Source: CAZFQG01 sp964520785
GTDB taxonomy: Bacteria > Planctomycetota > Planctomycetia > Pirellulales > Thermoguttaceae
Assembly: GCA_964520785.1 (NCBI GenBank)
Contig: CAZFQG010000008.1
Location: forward strand, 1-63,522
DNA length: 63,522 nucleotides
Direction of reading: 5' to 3'
The first letter of the stretch is position 1. Every line of letters begins with the position of its first letter. Positions 55,046 through 63,446 of this stretch are shown here, piece by piece. The notes beneath the pieces were generated by a model. The model made no database searches, was not told the origin of the DNA, and saw only the letters and a program-made list of their open reading frames with translations. Made by a program: the position numbers and the translations under genes.

Positions 55046-56530
55046 ATGTCCCATTCGAGCAAGCGCTCCAAACATCACTCTCCGCTGGTAGTCCATCGCC
55101 TGCCGATCCGCTTCGTCGGCGACGCGCGACGCGTGATTACTCGGCCGTTCTTTCCGGGAGACGAGTCGAGGATATGTCACGTCGTTGACCGGGTCAACCG
55201 GATGCCGGAACTGGAGGTCCGTCGCGTTCTCGACGAGGTTTTCAGCGATTTTGGAGGCCGCCATCGAGATATTGAGTTGATATTGGAGGAGCAGTATGAG
55301 GCAGTCGTCGCTTACACGGGACGACTGAAGGATATCTCTACGCAACGACGGATGGTAATTGGGGCGTATTTCACCATGGAGTATTCGATTCAGTCGGCGG
55401 CGCTGTTCAATCCTTCCATCGTACCCCACCCCAACCAGTCGGGCATCCCCCGGGGGGCCGTTCGAGTTCTGATGAGTCTGCGGGCGACCGGCGAAGGCCA
55501 CATCTCCTCGGTCGTGTTTCGCACTGGGGTAATCGGCCCGGACCACGAGGTCCGGTTCGACCCACCGAGAGAGTCCTTTCGCCGCTGCCGGATCTCGCCC
55601 GACAAGCTATATGAAAAGAAGCTTTTCCAGCGGAAACTGGGCGATATCGACCTCGAATCGCAAGCGGTCGAGGTCGTGATGGAGCGGTTGCCGGATTACT
55701 TCACCTCCTACCAGCTCGAACAGGCCGTGACGGCGGCGAACGAAGCCGACCCCTCGGCGTTTGACCGAAAGGAAATCATCGAAGCGATCCTTTGGCTGGC
55801 GCGGTCCAACTATCAACTGGAATTGCCCCGCGGCGCAGACGCATCGGAAATCGTCATTTTTCCCCAAAACGACAACGAAAGCCGGGGGATCGAGGACCTC
55901 CGCATGGTCCGATTCATCGACGACGACGGTTCGGTAACCTATTTCGGCACCTACACGGCCTTCAACGGGTTCCGGATACTGCCTCAGCTCATGGAAACGC
56001 GCGACCTGGTCCATATCGACGTCCATACGCTCAATGGCGCCAGGGCCCAGAACAAGGGGATGGCGCTGTTTCCTCGGCGAATCGACGGGCACTATGTCAT
56101 GTGTTCGAGGATCGATGGAGAGAACCTCTATCTGATGTATTCGGACATGATCCATTTCTGGGAAACGGCCCGGTTACTGCAAACGCCCAAGCATCCCTGG
56201 GAATTCACCCAAATCGGCAACTGCGGTTCGCCGCTGGAGACCCCGAAGGGCTGGCTGCTCTTGACGCACGGCGTGGGGCCGATGCGGAAGTACTGTATAG
56301 GGGCGATGCTGCTCGATCTCGACGATCCGCTCACGGTGATCGGCTCTTTGCGCGCGCCGCTGATCGCTCCCACCGCCGAGGAACGCGACGGCTACGTCCC
56401 CAACGTCGTGTACACGTGCGGCGCGATGATCCACGACGGCTACCTGTACATTCCCTACGCTATTTCGGACAAGGCCGCGAGCATGGCGTACGTGTCGCTG
56501 GAAGAACTACTGAAACGGCTTGTTAGGTAG
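55046..56530 (+). CDS. GH130-family glycoside phosphorylase/hydrolase
   Basis: A 494-residue cytoplasmic enzyme of the five-bladed beta-propeller family GH130. Family members phosphorolyse or hydrolyse beta-mannosides (mannosyl-glucose, beta-1,2-mannan and related links). Visible blocks are FNPSIVPHPNQSG near residue 125, SRGIEDLRMVRF carrying the conserved Glu-Asp and Arg (~285), KGMALFPRRIDGHYVM, NCGSPLETPKGWLLLTHGVG and the C-terminal YVPNVVYTCGAMIHDGYLYIPYA. The first ~90 residues are an extra helical region, as seen in the longer GH130 subgroup. No signal peptide. A second, broken GH130 gene and a GT4 gene lie a few kilobases downstream, so a shared mannoside pathway is likely. Confidence 0.9.
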   Translation: MSHSSKRSKHHSPLVVHRLPIRFVGDARRVITRPFFPGDESRICHVVDRVNRMPELEVRRVLDEVFSDFGGRHRDIELILEEQYEAVVAYTGRLKDISTQRRMVIGAYFTMEYSIQSAALFNPSIVPHPNQSGIPRGAVRVLMSLRATGEGHISSVVFRTGVIGPDHEVRFDPPRESFRRCRISPDKLYEKKLFQRKLGDIDLESQAVEVVMERLPDYFTSYQLEQAVTAANEADPSAFDRKEIIEAILWLARSNYQLELPRGADASEIVIFPQNDNESRGIEDLRMVRFIDDDGSVTYFGTYTAFNGFRILPQLMETRDLVHIDVHTLNGARAQNKGMALFPRRIDGHYVMCSRIDGENLYLMYSDMIHFWETARLLQTPKHPWEFTQIGNCGSPLETPKGWLLLTHGVGPMRKYCIGAMLLDLDDPLTVIGSLRAPLIAPTAEERDGYVPNVVYTCGAMIHDGYLYIPYAISDKAASMAYVSLEELLKRLVR

Positions 56531-57024
56531 GGGTGATTCCGGCTTATGCTGATTGTTATTTTCCTTTGAGCGTACTCGTCGTCTTGATCTACTGAAACGC
56601 AACGAGCAACCTTGATGGAGAGAAACAAGAATTGCCGATCATTTATTTTGACACTGGACTCGCTAGACGCGATCGTGTTTCTGTGGCAGAACCTCCCAAC
56701 GCCGGTCCGTTCGCCACCGGGGACAACTGATGGTGATTAACGTCCGTTCTCGTTGCGGGGAGGGCTGAAAGACGCCCCCAAACATAGGCGTGAACCTCAG
56801 CCTACTGCCCTAAAATACCCCCCTATAGCGTCACCACCCCAGTGCCATAGCGGCCACCCCTTCTCGCCTTCTTGCGCCGACTAGCCTATGATTGCTAAAG
56901 ATAGCCCATTCGCACCTGGTATTGACACCATCCCCCTAGGAGAGTAGGTTTTTTTTCCAGCTCGATTGTTTCATGATTCTGGGGAGTCCCGCGAGGGGCT
57001 GATATCTCGAGGAAAATAAGAAAA
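56531..57024. other. Intergenic region before the three-gene block
   Basis: About 490 bases between the GH130 gene and the unknown three-gene block, with visibly lower GC at its right end. Several short frames exist, none with a ribosome binding site or protein-like composition. I see no repeat, att-like site or tRNA that would mark an insertion, and no clear terminator for the GH130 gene. Confidence 0.5.
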
Positions 57025-57753
57025 ATGGCGGTTCCGAGTTTCTTTTTTAGGCCCCCCCCATTCAGGTTCTTGGCCGAGCGTTTAGTCCAGGGTGAGGATT
57101 TCTTGAGCGATGCGCAAGAGATTCTTGGCCTCACGAATGACGCTTATTTGCGGATAGCCACCGAGCTTGCACAATCCGACGCATTTCTCGATCGCGGTGA
57201 GTTGGAAAGTGTCGTCAGCGGGGCGCTTGGGGAAGACGCCGACCGGGTGACGTCGGCCATTCATCAAATTGGCCGCCTCATTCACGACTCCGGCATGGAC
57301 GCCATGAAGGCCATGAACGTGCTCGGCAAAACAATCGAGGAAAAAGCAGAGAGTCTACCGCCGGAACAACGTAAAACGTTGATTGAGCGGATTCGAAAGC
57401 TGATTGCCGAGCCGGTTGGATTGGCAAAGCAGTTCAAAGCGCAGCGATTGGTTGACGTAACGGGCTCCAGGCTTGACGATTTCCAAATCATCTGTGACAT
57501 TCGCCCGATATTTGACCAGAAGCACGAGCGAGTTGACGGAGCCGTCCCCCTGACAACGCTGCAATTGGAGTATACGAGGGCGGATGGAGACTCCGATGTT
57601 GTCGAATTGCATGTTACCGAAAAACAAATTACCGACCTTGGCGAGAAAATCGATGATGCAAGACGGAAGTTGAAAATGATCAAGGACCTCTTGGACCGCG
57701 GTCAAATCATGGTTCCAAGAACCAGGGCAACCGTTGTTGAGGATGAATCATAG
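57025..57753 (+). CDS. Unknown protein with COMM-like C-terminal region (three-gene block, gene A)
   Basis: A 242-residue cytoplasmic protein with no signal. The start is the ATG at 57025, GAGGAAAA about ten bases upstream. Residues ~15-130 are all-helical (LAERLVQGEDFLSDAQEI, AIHQIGRLIHDSGMDAMKA). Residues ~135-225 alternate strands and helix: RLDDFQIICDIRPIFD, VPLTTLQLEYTRADGDS, VVELHVTEKQITDLGEKID, and a long final helix. That layout, with an N-terminal helical part, resembles eukaryotic COMM-domain proteins; the match is a fold impression, not a proven homology. Codon use is less GC-rich than the neighbours. The stop overlaps the next start by one base (TAG/GTG), so A and B are coupled. 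Confidence 0.75.
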   Translation: MAVPSFFFRPPPFRFLAERLVQGEDFLSDAQEILGLTNDAYLRIATELAQSDAFLDRGELESVVSGALGEDADRVTSAIHQIGRLIHDSGMDAMKAMNVLGKTIEEKAESLPPEQRKTLIERIRKLIAEPVGLAKQFKAQRLVDVTGSRLDDFQIICDIRPIFDQKHERVDGAVPLTTLQLEYTRADGDSDVVELHVTEKQITDLGEKIDDARRKLKMIKDLLDRGQIMVPRTRATVVEDES

Positions 57754-58799
57754 TGTCACAACCTGCGAGAGAATCCGGACTATCTTCGAAGACCGATATG
57801 ATCAGGCAAGCCGTTGACGTTTACGATGAGGAGGTACTGTTCGATGAAAAGGCGCTGTTCAGGGAATTAACCAATGACATGAGCTTCTCTGACATGCAAG
57901 AAGTGTGGAGTAACCTGTCAAAAGCGTGGCACAAGTTGAAAAAGAGGCACGTGCGGAAACCTGTGATGCTGGATATTGATCACGGAGTTATTGAGGAACT
58001 ACCGTCCGGCAGGTACGACATAGCATTTCAAACGAACAGGGAACCCATGCGGTTCCTTAATGTTGAACGTACCAATCGTGTTGCCGCGAATCCTCGATGG
58101 AGCGGCGCAGACACGGAGCAACCGCAACATACCGGCGTTTCGTCCGGTCCGGTTGCGGCCGGCGAGCTTGTGACTCGGTTCGCTGCCGCTGGAAACAATG
58201 TGCCCACGCAGTTGCTTTGCGCAATTGAACTGGCGAGATTTACCCCGGCTGAGCGAGATAGACTCCTGCCGTTGCTCTGGCGATATATTCTGGATCATCG
58301 CGACAGTAATAGTTGCAAAGTACTGGTTGGTGTCGCGGCCGCGATCCGTAAGTACATTGCGATCATGCCGATGGAGCGAATGGGTGAGTTGGCCACGCTC
58401 CTGGAAACGGGACATCGATCGCCTCTATCCGTCGATCTGGAGATCGAAGTGGCGAAAATGATCTACCGCGACTTCGAGGTCCACCCGCCGGTGGAGACGG
58501 ATCCATATCCGGACTTGGCGCAGCGATTGTTGGAAATGGTAGAGGCGTACGTGAACCCTCGCATCCTCTTGCGCAACAAATACTCTGCCGCCGCTTCCCT
58601 GGCTATCGAGGCAATCGTGGCGATGCGCAGCTCACTTGCCGAAACTGCTTGGAAAAAAGCCGAGACGTGCCGCTACCGCTGGTTTGCCGAACTCGTTTCT
58701 GACGAGATCGATGAGCTTCAAGAAAAATGGCATGACAAGAATGCAGGTGCGGCCGGCTGGTTGCAGGAATTGCGGAATAATGTGCTGACGGGTGTCTAG
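57753..58799 (+). CDS. Unknown protein, three-gene block gene B
   Basis: A 348-residue protein I cannot identify. The GTG start at 57753 overlaps the stop of gene A. No signal or membrane segment. The N-terminal ~120 residues are charged and mostly helical (EEVLFDEKALFRELTNDM, SNLSKAWHKLKKRHVRKP). The region ~135-340 looks like helical repeats (PTQLLCAIELARFTPAERDRL..., LATLLETGHRSPLSVDLEIE). A conserved-looking PVMLDIDHGVIEELPSGRYD lies at ~75. Composition is lower in GC than the flanking GH130 genes. Co-translation with A suggests a complex. No enzymatic motif seen. Confidence 0.72.
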   Translation: MSQPARESGLSSKTDMIRQAVDVYDEEVLFDEKALFRELTNDMSFSDMQEVWSNLSKAWHKLKKRHVRKPVMLDIDHGVIEELPSGRYDIAFQTNREPMRFLNVERTNRVAANPRWSGADTEQPQHTGVSSGPVAAGELVTRFAAAGNNVPTQLLCAIELARFTPAERDRLLPLLWRYILDHRDSNSCKVLVGVAAAIRKYIAIMPMERMGELATLLETGHRSPLSVDLEIEVAKMIYRDFEVHPPVETDPYPDLAQRLLEMVEAYVNPRILLRNKYSAAASLAIEAIVAMRSSLAETAWKKAETCRYRWFAELVSDEIDELQEKWHDKNAGAAGWLQELRNNVLTGV

Positions 58800-58820
58800 T
58801 TTGGCGGACAGGAGGTTGGG

Positions 58821-59504
58821 TTGCCTACTTATCGCGTAGCCGAATCAGACATCCGTCTGGCATTGTATGACGTCGTTGGGGAAGATGGTGACATAGCGAC
58901 CTTCATCAAGCACGTGGGGCTTGCCGGTTCTACTGGGAAACACTCCGCCGATAGAGTCCCCGTCGTCGACATGGCACCTCCTCTGCATGGCCAAAATGAA
59001 CACGGACACATGAAGGCGGCTGTTGTTGGCAAGGCGGAGTTAACCGATGACGAGAGGCGGAAAATCGTCACCTTCGTCAATCGTCATACGAATGAACACG
59101 AGGCATTCAGGCAATTGGGCGGTTTAAGTCTCTTGCATGCCTTTCCACGGATGTACATTGTCTATCCGCACATGAAACCGTTTTACGAAGAGGATGAACG
59201 GTACGCGAGAATGCGATTCAGTTGCGCGGGTTTCGTACTTGAGGCATACAAGAAAGCGAGAATCGGGTTGCTCGATCCAGAGGTTTTGCCTCCAGTGGAA
59301 ATGGACACCGTTCAGTCGTGCTACCCTGACTTGGTGAGGTTGGCAGAAACTGGCCGAATCTGTTCCGAAGATTTTGGACTGGAAGGGCCCGGCCCTTGGC
59401 CGGTGCTCCTTTGCGGCTACTTATTTCACGCACTGAACCGTGATGCCGCCGCGGTGCGAAGTGAACCGTACGCTCCGAAGATCGAGGATCGGTGTTTCGG
59501 TTGA
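58821..59504 (+). CDS. Unknown protein with possible permuted papain-like fold, three-gene block gene C
   Basis: A 227-residue protein beginning with TTG at 58821 behind a strong AGGAGG five bases away. It has no signal. The block RFSCAGFVLEAYKKARIGLL resembles the CSxxVxxAY core of YiiX/LRAT-like permuted NlpC/P60 cysteine amidases, and a His in NEHGHMKAAVVGK upstream could pair with it. I rate this as a suggestion. Residues after ~150 (LLDPEVLPPVEMDTV...) form a separate tail. It lies about 20 bases after gene B and ends before the convergent broken GH130 gene. Confidence 0.7.
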   Translation: MPTYRVAESDIRLALYDVVGEDGDIATFIKHVGLAGSTGKHSADRVPVVDMAPPLHGQNEHGHMKAAVVGKAELTDDERRKIVTFVNRHTNEHEAFRQLGGLSLLHAFPRMYIVYPHMKPFYEEDERYARMRFSCAGFVLEAYKKARIGLLDPEVLPPVEMDTVQSCYPDLVRLAETGRICSEDFGLEGPGPWPVLLCGYLFHALNRDAAAVRSEPYAPKIEDRCFG

Positions 59505-59544
59505 TAGAAACTTGACAAAGCAGTAGGTAACCGCTCATTCTCAC

Positions 59545-59562
59545 GCCCGATCACGATTGGGC
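59545..59562. terminator. Possible bidirectional terminator hairpin
   Basis: GCCCGAT and ATTGGGC pair (one G-U) around a four-base loop at 59545-59562, between convergent stops at 59504 and 59563. No strong T-tract follows on either side. Confidence 0.35.
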
Positions 59563-60639
59563 TTACGTGACTGACCTCAACAAGTCTGAGAGCGAGTACT
59601 GAACCACCCCGCTCGCCGTGTCCGCCGCGCCATAGTACACCAAGACGCGATCCTCGCGCCGTACCGCTGCCGTCGGAAACACGACATCCGGCAGGAATCC
59701 CGATCGCTCGAACGGTGCCTCGGCCACCATCACGGGCCGGCGGGAAAACCCGATTATCTTCTCGGGCCGATCTGAATCCAAAAGCAACGCCCCGGCCGCG
59801 TATGCGCCCACTCCCCCGGCGGCGTCCGCGGCGGTCTGGCCGTGGAACAAACTGAACCAGCCTCGATCGGTTCTGATCGGCGGGGTGCCGCCGCCGAGCT
59901 TGGCCTTTGCCCAGGCGACCTAAGCGCCCAGAAGCCGCCGGTGGTTCCCCCAATGGCAAAGGTCCGGCGAGCAGGCGATCCATATCTCGGGAGTGCCGAA
60001 GTGCGAGTTCGCGCTGGGGCGGTGCAGCGCGACGTACCGGTCGTCGACCGTTTCCGGAAACAACACGACGTCCTTGTTTTCGGGACAGAAGATAACGCCG
60101 TGGCGGTCGAACGTGTCGAAGTCGGCGGTCGAAGCCAGCGCCGTGGCCGCTCCATGTTCGGAGACGGCCACGTAGGTGAAGTAGAAGCGATCGCCCAGCC
60201 GCGTGAGCCTGGGGTCTTCCACGCCAAACGTCTCGTAACGGTTGGCGGAAAGGAACGGATTCGCACCGAACGAATCGACGGTGAGTCCGTCGCGGCTGAA
60301 AGCGACGAGCAGCCAAGAGAGATAACTCAGGCGGAGTAATCCGCTCGCTCTGATTTTCACCAGCCGAGGATCCACATGCTCGACTTCCTCCTCGCGGCGC
60401 CAGTCGATCGCGACTTCGCCGCGCGTCCAATCCCAATAGGGCAAGGCGACATGACCCCTGCGGGTTTCCTTCGGCCGCTCGGCCACGCGCACCAGAAGTA
60501 CGACGCCGTCGTTCCATTCAACGGCCGCCGGATTGAACGTGCCGATCACCTCGAACCGCTCGAACCGGGGCCGCACGTCGCCGGGCTTCAGCAGGCAGCG
60601 GGTAAGAACGCGTTCGGGAGTCGTCGTCGAGCGTCTCAT
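59563..60639 (-). pseudogene. GH130-family enzyme gene broken by one in-frame amber codon
   Basis: One reading frame of 358 codons encodes a compact GH130 propeller, but a TAG at 59920-59922 interrupts it after codon 239. Upstream it has IGTFNPAAVEWNDG, FGVEDPRLTRLGDRFYFTYV with the conserved Glu-Asp-Pro-Arg, and EIWIACSPDLCHWGNHRR. The frame resumes without shift: VAWAKAKLGGGTPPIRTD, then GWFSLFHGQ and FPTAAVRREDRVLVYYGAAD, the normal end of the family. A single C-to-T change from CAG would explain the stop. Options are a recent nonsense mutation, an assembly error, or readthrough. The start is the ATG at 60639. The GT4 fusion gene is upstream on the same strand, about 40 bases away. Confidence 0.82.
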
Positions 60640-60677
60640 CGGCTGGATTTCCCATCAATTCGGTTTGAGGCGAACCG

Positions 60678-62984
60678 TTATCCGTGCCCGCTTTCGGCCA
60701 ACTCGGCGGCGCGGCGAAACGCGGCCAACGCGCTTTCGACCATTTTCAGCTCGGCCAGCGAAAGCAAGAAAGCCAGCGTGGATTCGGCCCCCTGATTCTC
60801 GTTGATCCGGTCCTTGTGCAGGCCGTCGTGACAGCCGCCGGTGCTCGCGTCGTAGAGTTCCAACCCCACGTCGTTGCGGCCCAAGAACCATTCGAAGGCG
60901 AGACGCGCTTCGGTCAACCAACGGGGATCGTCGGACGTCCGGTAGGCCTCGGCGCAGGCCGAGACCATCGCCCAGGCTTCAATCGGTTGCTGGTCGAAGT
61001 CGGCTCGCTGCTCGCCCCGCCTGTAGAACCCGTTACTGCCGATCGGCCGGAAATGGCCTTGCGGTGTCCGCTGCAACTCGCAGAGCCAACCGAGGGTCCG
61101 CAAGCCGATCTCGGTGGCCTCGGGGTTGCTGGTCCAATACCCGCTGAGGATCAGCGCGTGGGACAGCCGCGCGTTGTCGTAGCTGAGGGAGTCTTCGAAC
61201 CACGGCCAGTCGTCGGTGGCGGTATCCCGATAGCGGTCGATCAACCGTCTGGTTAGGGTCTCGCGCACCTCGTTGACGAGCCGGTCGCCGCTGAGCCGGC
61301 GGAGATACTCGTGGATGCCGATGAGCGTCCCGGCCCAAGCGCGAGGCGACGTCAAATCACCGCTGCTGAGCAGGGCGATTTGGAACGGCTCCATGGCCCA
61401 GGACTGCAAAGCGCGTTGCTTCGAGCGCCCGATACAGGCTCCCAAGGCGCGAACCGCCCGGCCGAAACAGTCGTCCGAGCCCAACGCATCCTCTGCCAGC
61501 CAATGGCGGTCGAAACCGAGGAAGTTGCGGAATCGCCGCCGCTTGAAGTCGAAGGCCGCACTCAGTAGCGCGGCGTAGCGGCTTCCGACGCGCCGCGTCT
61601 CCGGCGTATCGAGTCCCATGTCTTCGAGATACATCGTAAAGAGCAAGGCCCTCGCATTGTCATCCGTGCAATACCCGTCCGCGTAGTTCGGCACCGTAAA
61701 ACGCGCGTGTTGCAGCAGGCCGGTCGAGTCAGTCATCCGAAATAGGTGATCGAGCCGCCATTTCGGCAGTTCCCGGTGCCGTTCCTCCAACGTCTGAATC
61801 GCCAGCGGCTTGACCGGCACGTCGGCCCGGCTCCGCCGCGCGCGCTGGAAAGACTCCATGTACAAATGGCCCGTGTGGCTCCAGATCATCTCCCGCCCCT
61901 GCTTATACGCGTGCTGGCACATCGCCTTCCGTTTCGGTGGATCACCGAAGAGTTTGCACAGTTCCCGGACGATTGCGGCCGAATCGCGAAACGGTACGAG
62001 GACGCCGCGCCCGTCGGCCAACAGTTCCTCGGCGTGCCAGTAGGGAGTCGAAACCACGGCCTTTCCGCAGCCGAAGGCATAGGCGAGCGTACCCGACGTG
62101 ATTTGCGCCGGTTCGAGGTAGGGAGTCAAGTAGACATCGGCGGCCGAGATGAATTCGATCAGTTCATGAAGCTCCACGAACCGGTTGTAGAAAACCACGT
62201 GCTTGCCGATACCAAGATCGCTCACGAGACGCTCCAGGCTCAACCGATAACTCTCTCCCTCCTCGCGGACCAGGTTGGGGTGGGTCGCCCCGAGCAACAT
62301 GTAAACGACGTTGGGAAACTCGCGAATCACTTCCGGAAGCGCTCGCAGAGCATATTCGATCCCCTTGTTCGGCGAGAGCAGCCCAAACGTCAGCACGACG
62401 TGCTTGCCACCGACGCCGAACTGGTCTTTGCGGGTATCGGGGTCGAAAAACGGAGTATCGGGAATGCCGTGGGGGATGACGTCGATCTTCTGCTCGGGTA
62501 CGCCGTACACGTCCATCAAGAAGGCGCGGCCCCGCTGAGACATCACGATAAGCCTGGACGACAGTTCGATTAGTTCGAGCATCAACCGGCGTTGGTCGGC
62601 GTTCGGATCGCGAAGAACGGTGTGCAGCGTGGTTACGGTGGGCATCCGCAAGTCGCGCAGCAGCGCCAGGATATGCCGGCCCGCCGGCCCGCCGAAAAGA
62701 CCGTACTCGTGTTGCAGACAAACCACGTCGGCGTCGCTGAAGTTGATGAAATCGGCCGCGCGGCGATAGGAATCCAGGTCCTGCTGGGAAAACTCGAAGC
62801 GGACTTCCGGCGGATAATCGTAGCCGTCTTCGACATCGTTTACCGCTCCCACCGTACAGCCGATTGTCGGGTACTGGCCGGCCACCGCTCGGCACAGGTC
62901 CGAGGTAAAGGTGGCGATGCCGCATTTGCGCGGCGGGTAATCGCCGACGAAGGCGATTTTGCGTATTTCCGTAATGCGTAGCAT
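60678..62984 (-). CDS. GT4 glycosyltransferase fused to a C-terminal alpha/alpha-toroid-like domain
   Basis: A 768-residue bifunctional-looking protein. AAGGAG precedes the ATG at 62984. Residues ~1-400 are a GT-B glycosyltransferase: KIAFVGDYPPRKCGIATFT, LQHEYGLFGG, LTFGLLSPNKGIEYALRALP, and donor-site ITSGTLAYAFGCGKAVVSTPYWHAEE. Residues ~410-768 hold a helical barrel-like region with CTDDNARALLFTMYLEDMG, WPWFEDSLSYDNARLSHALI and FDQQPIEAWAMVSACAEAY, typical of alpha/alpha-toroid glycoside-processing domains. This fused protein is often found next to GH130 genes. It could build a mannose-type polymer or glycoconjugate while the GH130 enzymes process it. Donor and acceptor are not proven. 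Confidence 0.9.
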   Translation of the reverse strand: MLRITEIRKIAFVGDYPPRKCGIATFTSDLCRAVAGQYPTIGCTVGAVNDVEDGYDYPPEVRFEFSQQDLDSYRRAADFINFSDADVVCLQHEYGLFGGPAGRHILALLRDLRMPTVTTLHTVLRDPNADQRRLMLELIELSSRLIVMSQRGRAFLMDVYGVPEQKIDVIPHGIPDTPFFDPDTRKDQFGVGGKHVVLTFGLLSPNKGIEYALRALPEVIREFPNVVYMLLGATHPNLVREEGESYRLSLERLVSDLGIGKHVVFYNRFVELHELIEFISAADVYLTPYLEPAQITSGTLAYAFGCGKAVVSTPYWHAEELLADGRGVLVPFRDSAAIVRELCKLFGDPPKRKAMCQHAYKQGREMIWSHTGHLYMESFQRARRSRADVPVKPLAIQTLEERHRELPKWRLDHLFRMTDSTGLLQHARFTVPNYADGYCTDDNARALLFTMYLEDMGLDTPETRRVGSRYAALLSAAFDFKRRRFRNFLGFDRHWLAEDALGSDDCFGRAVRALGACIGRSKQRALQSWAMEPFQIALLSSGDLTSPRAWAGTLIGIHEYLRRLSGDRLVNEVRETLTRRLIDRYRDTATDDWPWFEDSLSYDNARLSHALILSGYWTSNPEATEIGLRTLGWLCELQRTPQGHFRPIGSNGFYRRGEQRADFDQQPIEAWAMVSACAEAYRTSDDPRWLTEARLAFEWFLGRNDVGLELYDASTGGCHDGLHKDRINENQGAESTLAFLLSLAELKMVESALAAFRRAAELAESGHG

Positions 62985-63049
62985 CGAGATTCCTCTCCTT
63001 GTGTTTTGCGCGAGAGGGTACCATTATTGCCGCCCTCGGCGAAAACAGC

Positions 63050-63446
63050 AACCCCCCCCTGACCAGCTCACCGCTCGGCGCGTAGTGAAAGGGAATCTCG
63101 ACCGTGGCCTATTCGACGGACTCGCCGGGCCCAAATTGAACGTGACTCTATCGAGTGTCCCGCAGAACACCCCAAGGGTCCTGCCTGCTTCGGAAATGCG
63201 CTACGTTGGATACAATACCGGTGGCAATCCGACGGGTTCGATGATCTCATGATTGAACATCGGGTCAAACCCAGGCACCCCGTCATGGAAAAAGTCCTCC
63301 GTGTAATACACCATCTCCGCCGCCGCGAACGGGGCGCCGGCGGCGAGGGAGAGGAAGACCAGGAGGAACAAGGTCAGACGCCGCGCGGCTGGCGGCGCTG
63401 CGTGTCGCGGCCTGGCCGCGGAAGTGAGTAAACGGTGGTGGGACAT
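63050..63446 (-). pseudogene. Decayed remnant of a secreted protein (PEP-CTERM-type N-terminal part)
   Basis: A strong AAAGGAG site and the ATG at 63446 begin a signal peptide (hydrophobic LTLFLLVFLSLAAG, cleavage near FAAAE) and a short mature part, FDPMFNHEIIEPVGLPPVLY. A TAG follows 81 codons in, at 63201-63203. The same frame then continues RISEAGRTL and DRVTFNLGP, which fits the same domain, before a +1 shift gives ATVEIPFHYAPSGELV after another TAG. Remaining sequence dissolves before the GT4 start. Two stops and one shift mean it is no longer functional; an 81-residue secreted peptide could still be made. Confidence 0.6.

Noticed and set aside
56895..57134. 79-codon minus-strand frame overlapping gene A
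   Set aside because: Lys/Arg-rich, no ribosome site, and antisense to the better supported start of gene A.
59563..63446. TAG reassigned as a sense codon
   Set aside because: Only two genes near the right end have in-frame TAG, one with a frameshift as well, while TAG is a normal stop for several intact genes (for example at 7454, 41220 and 56530).
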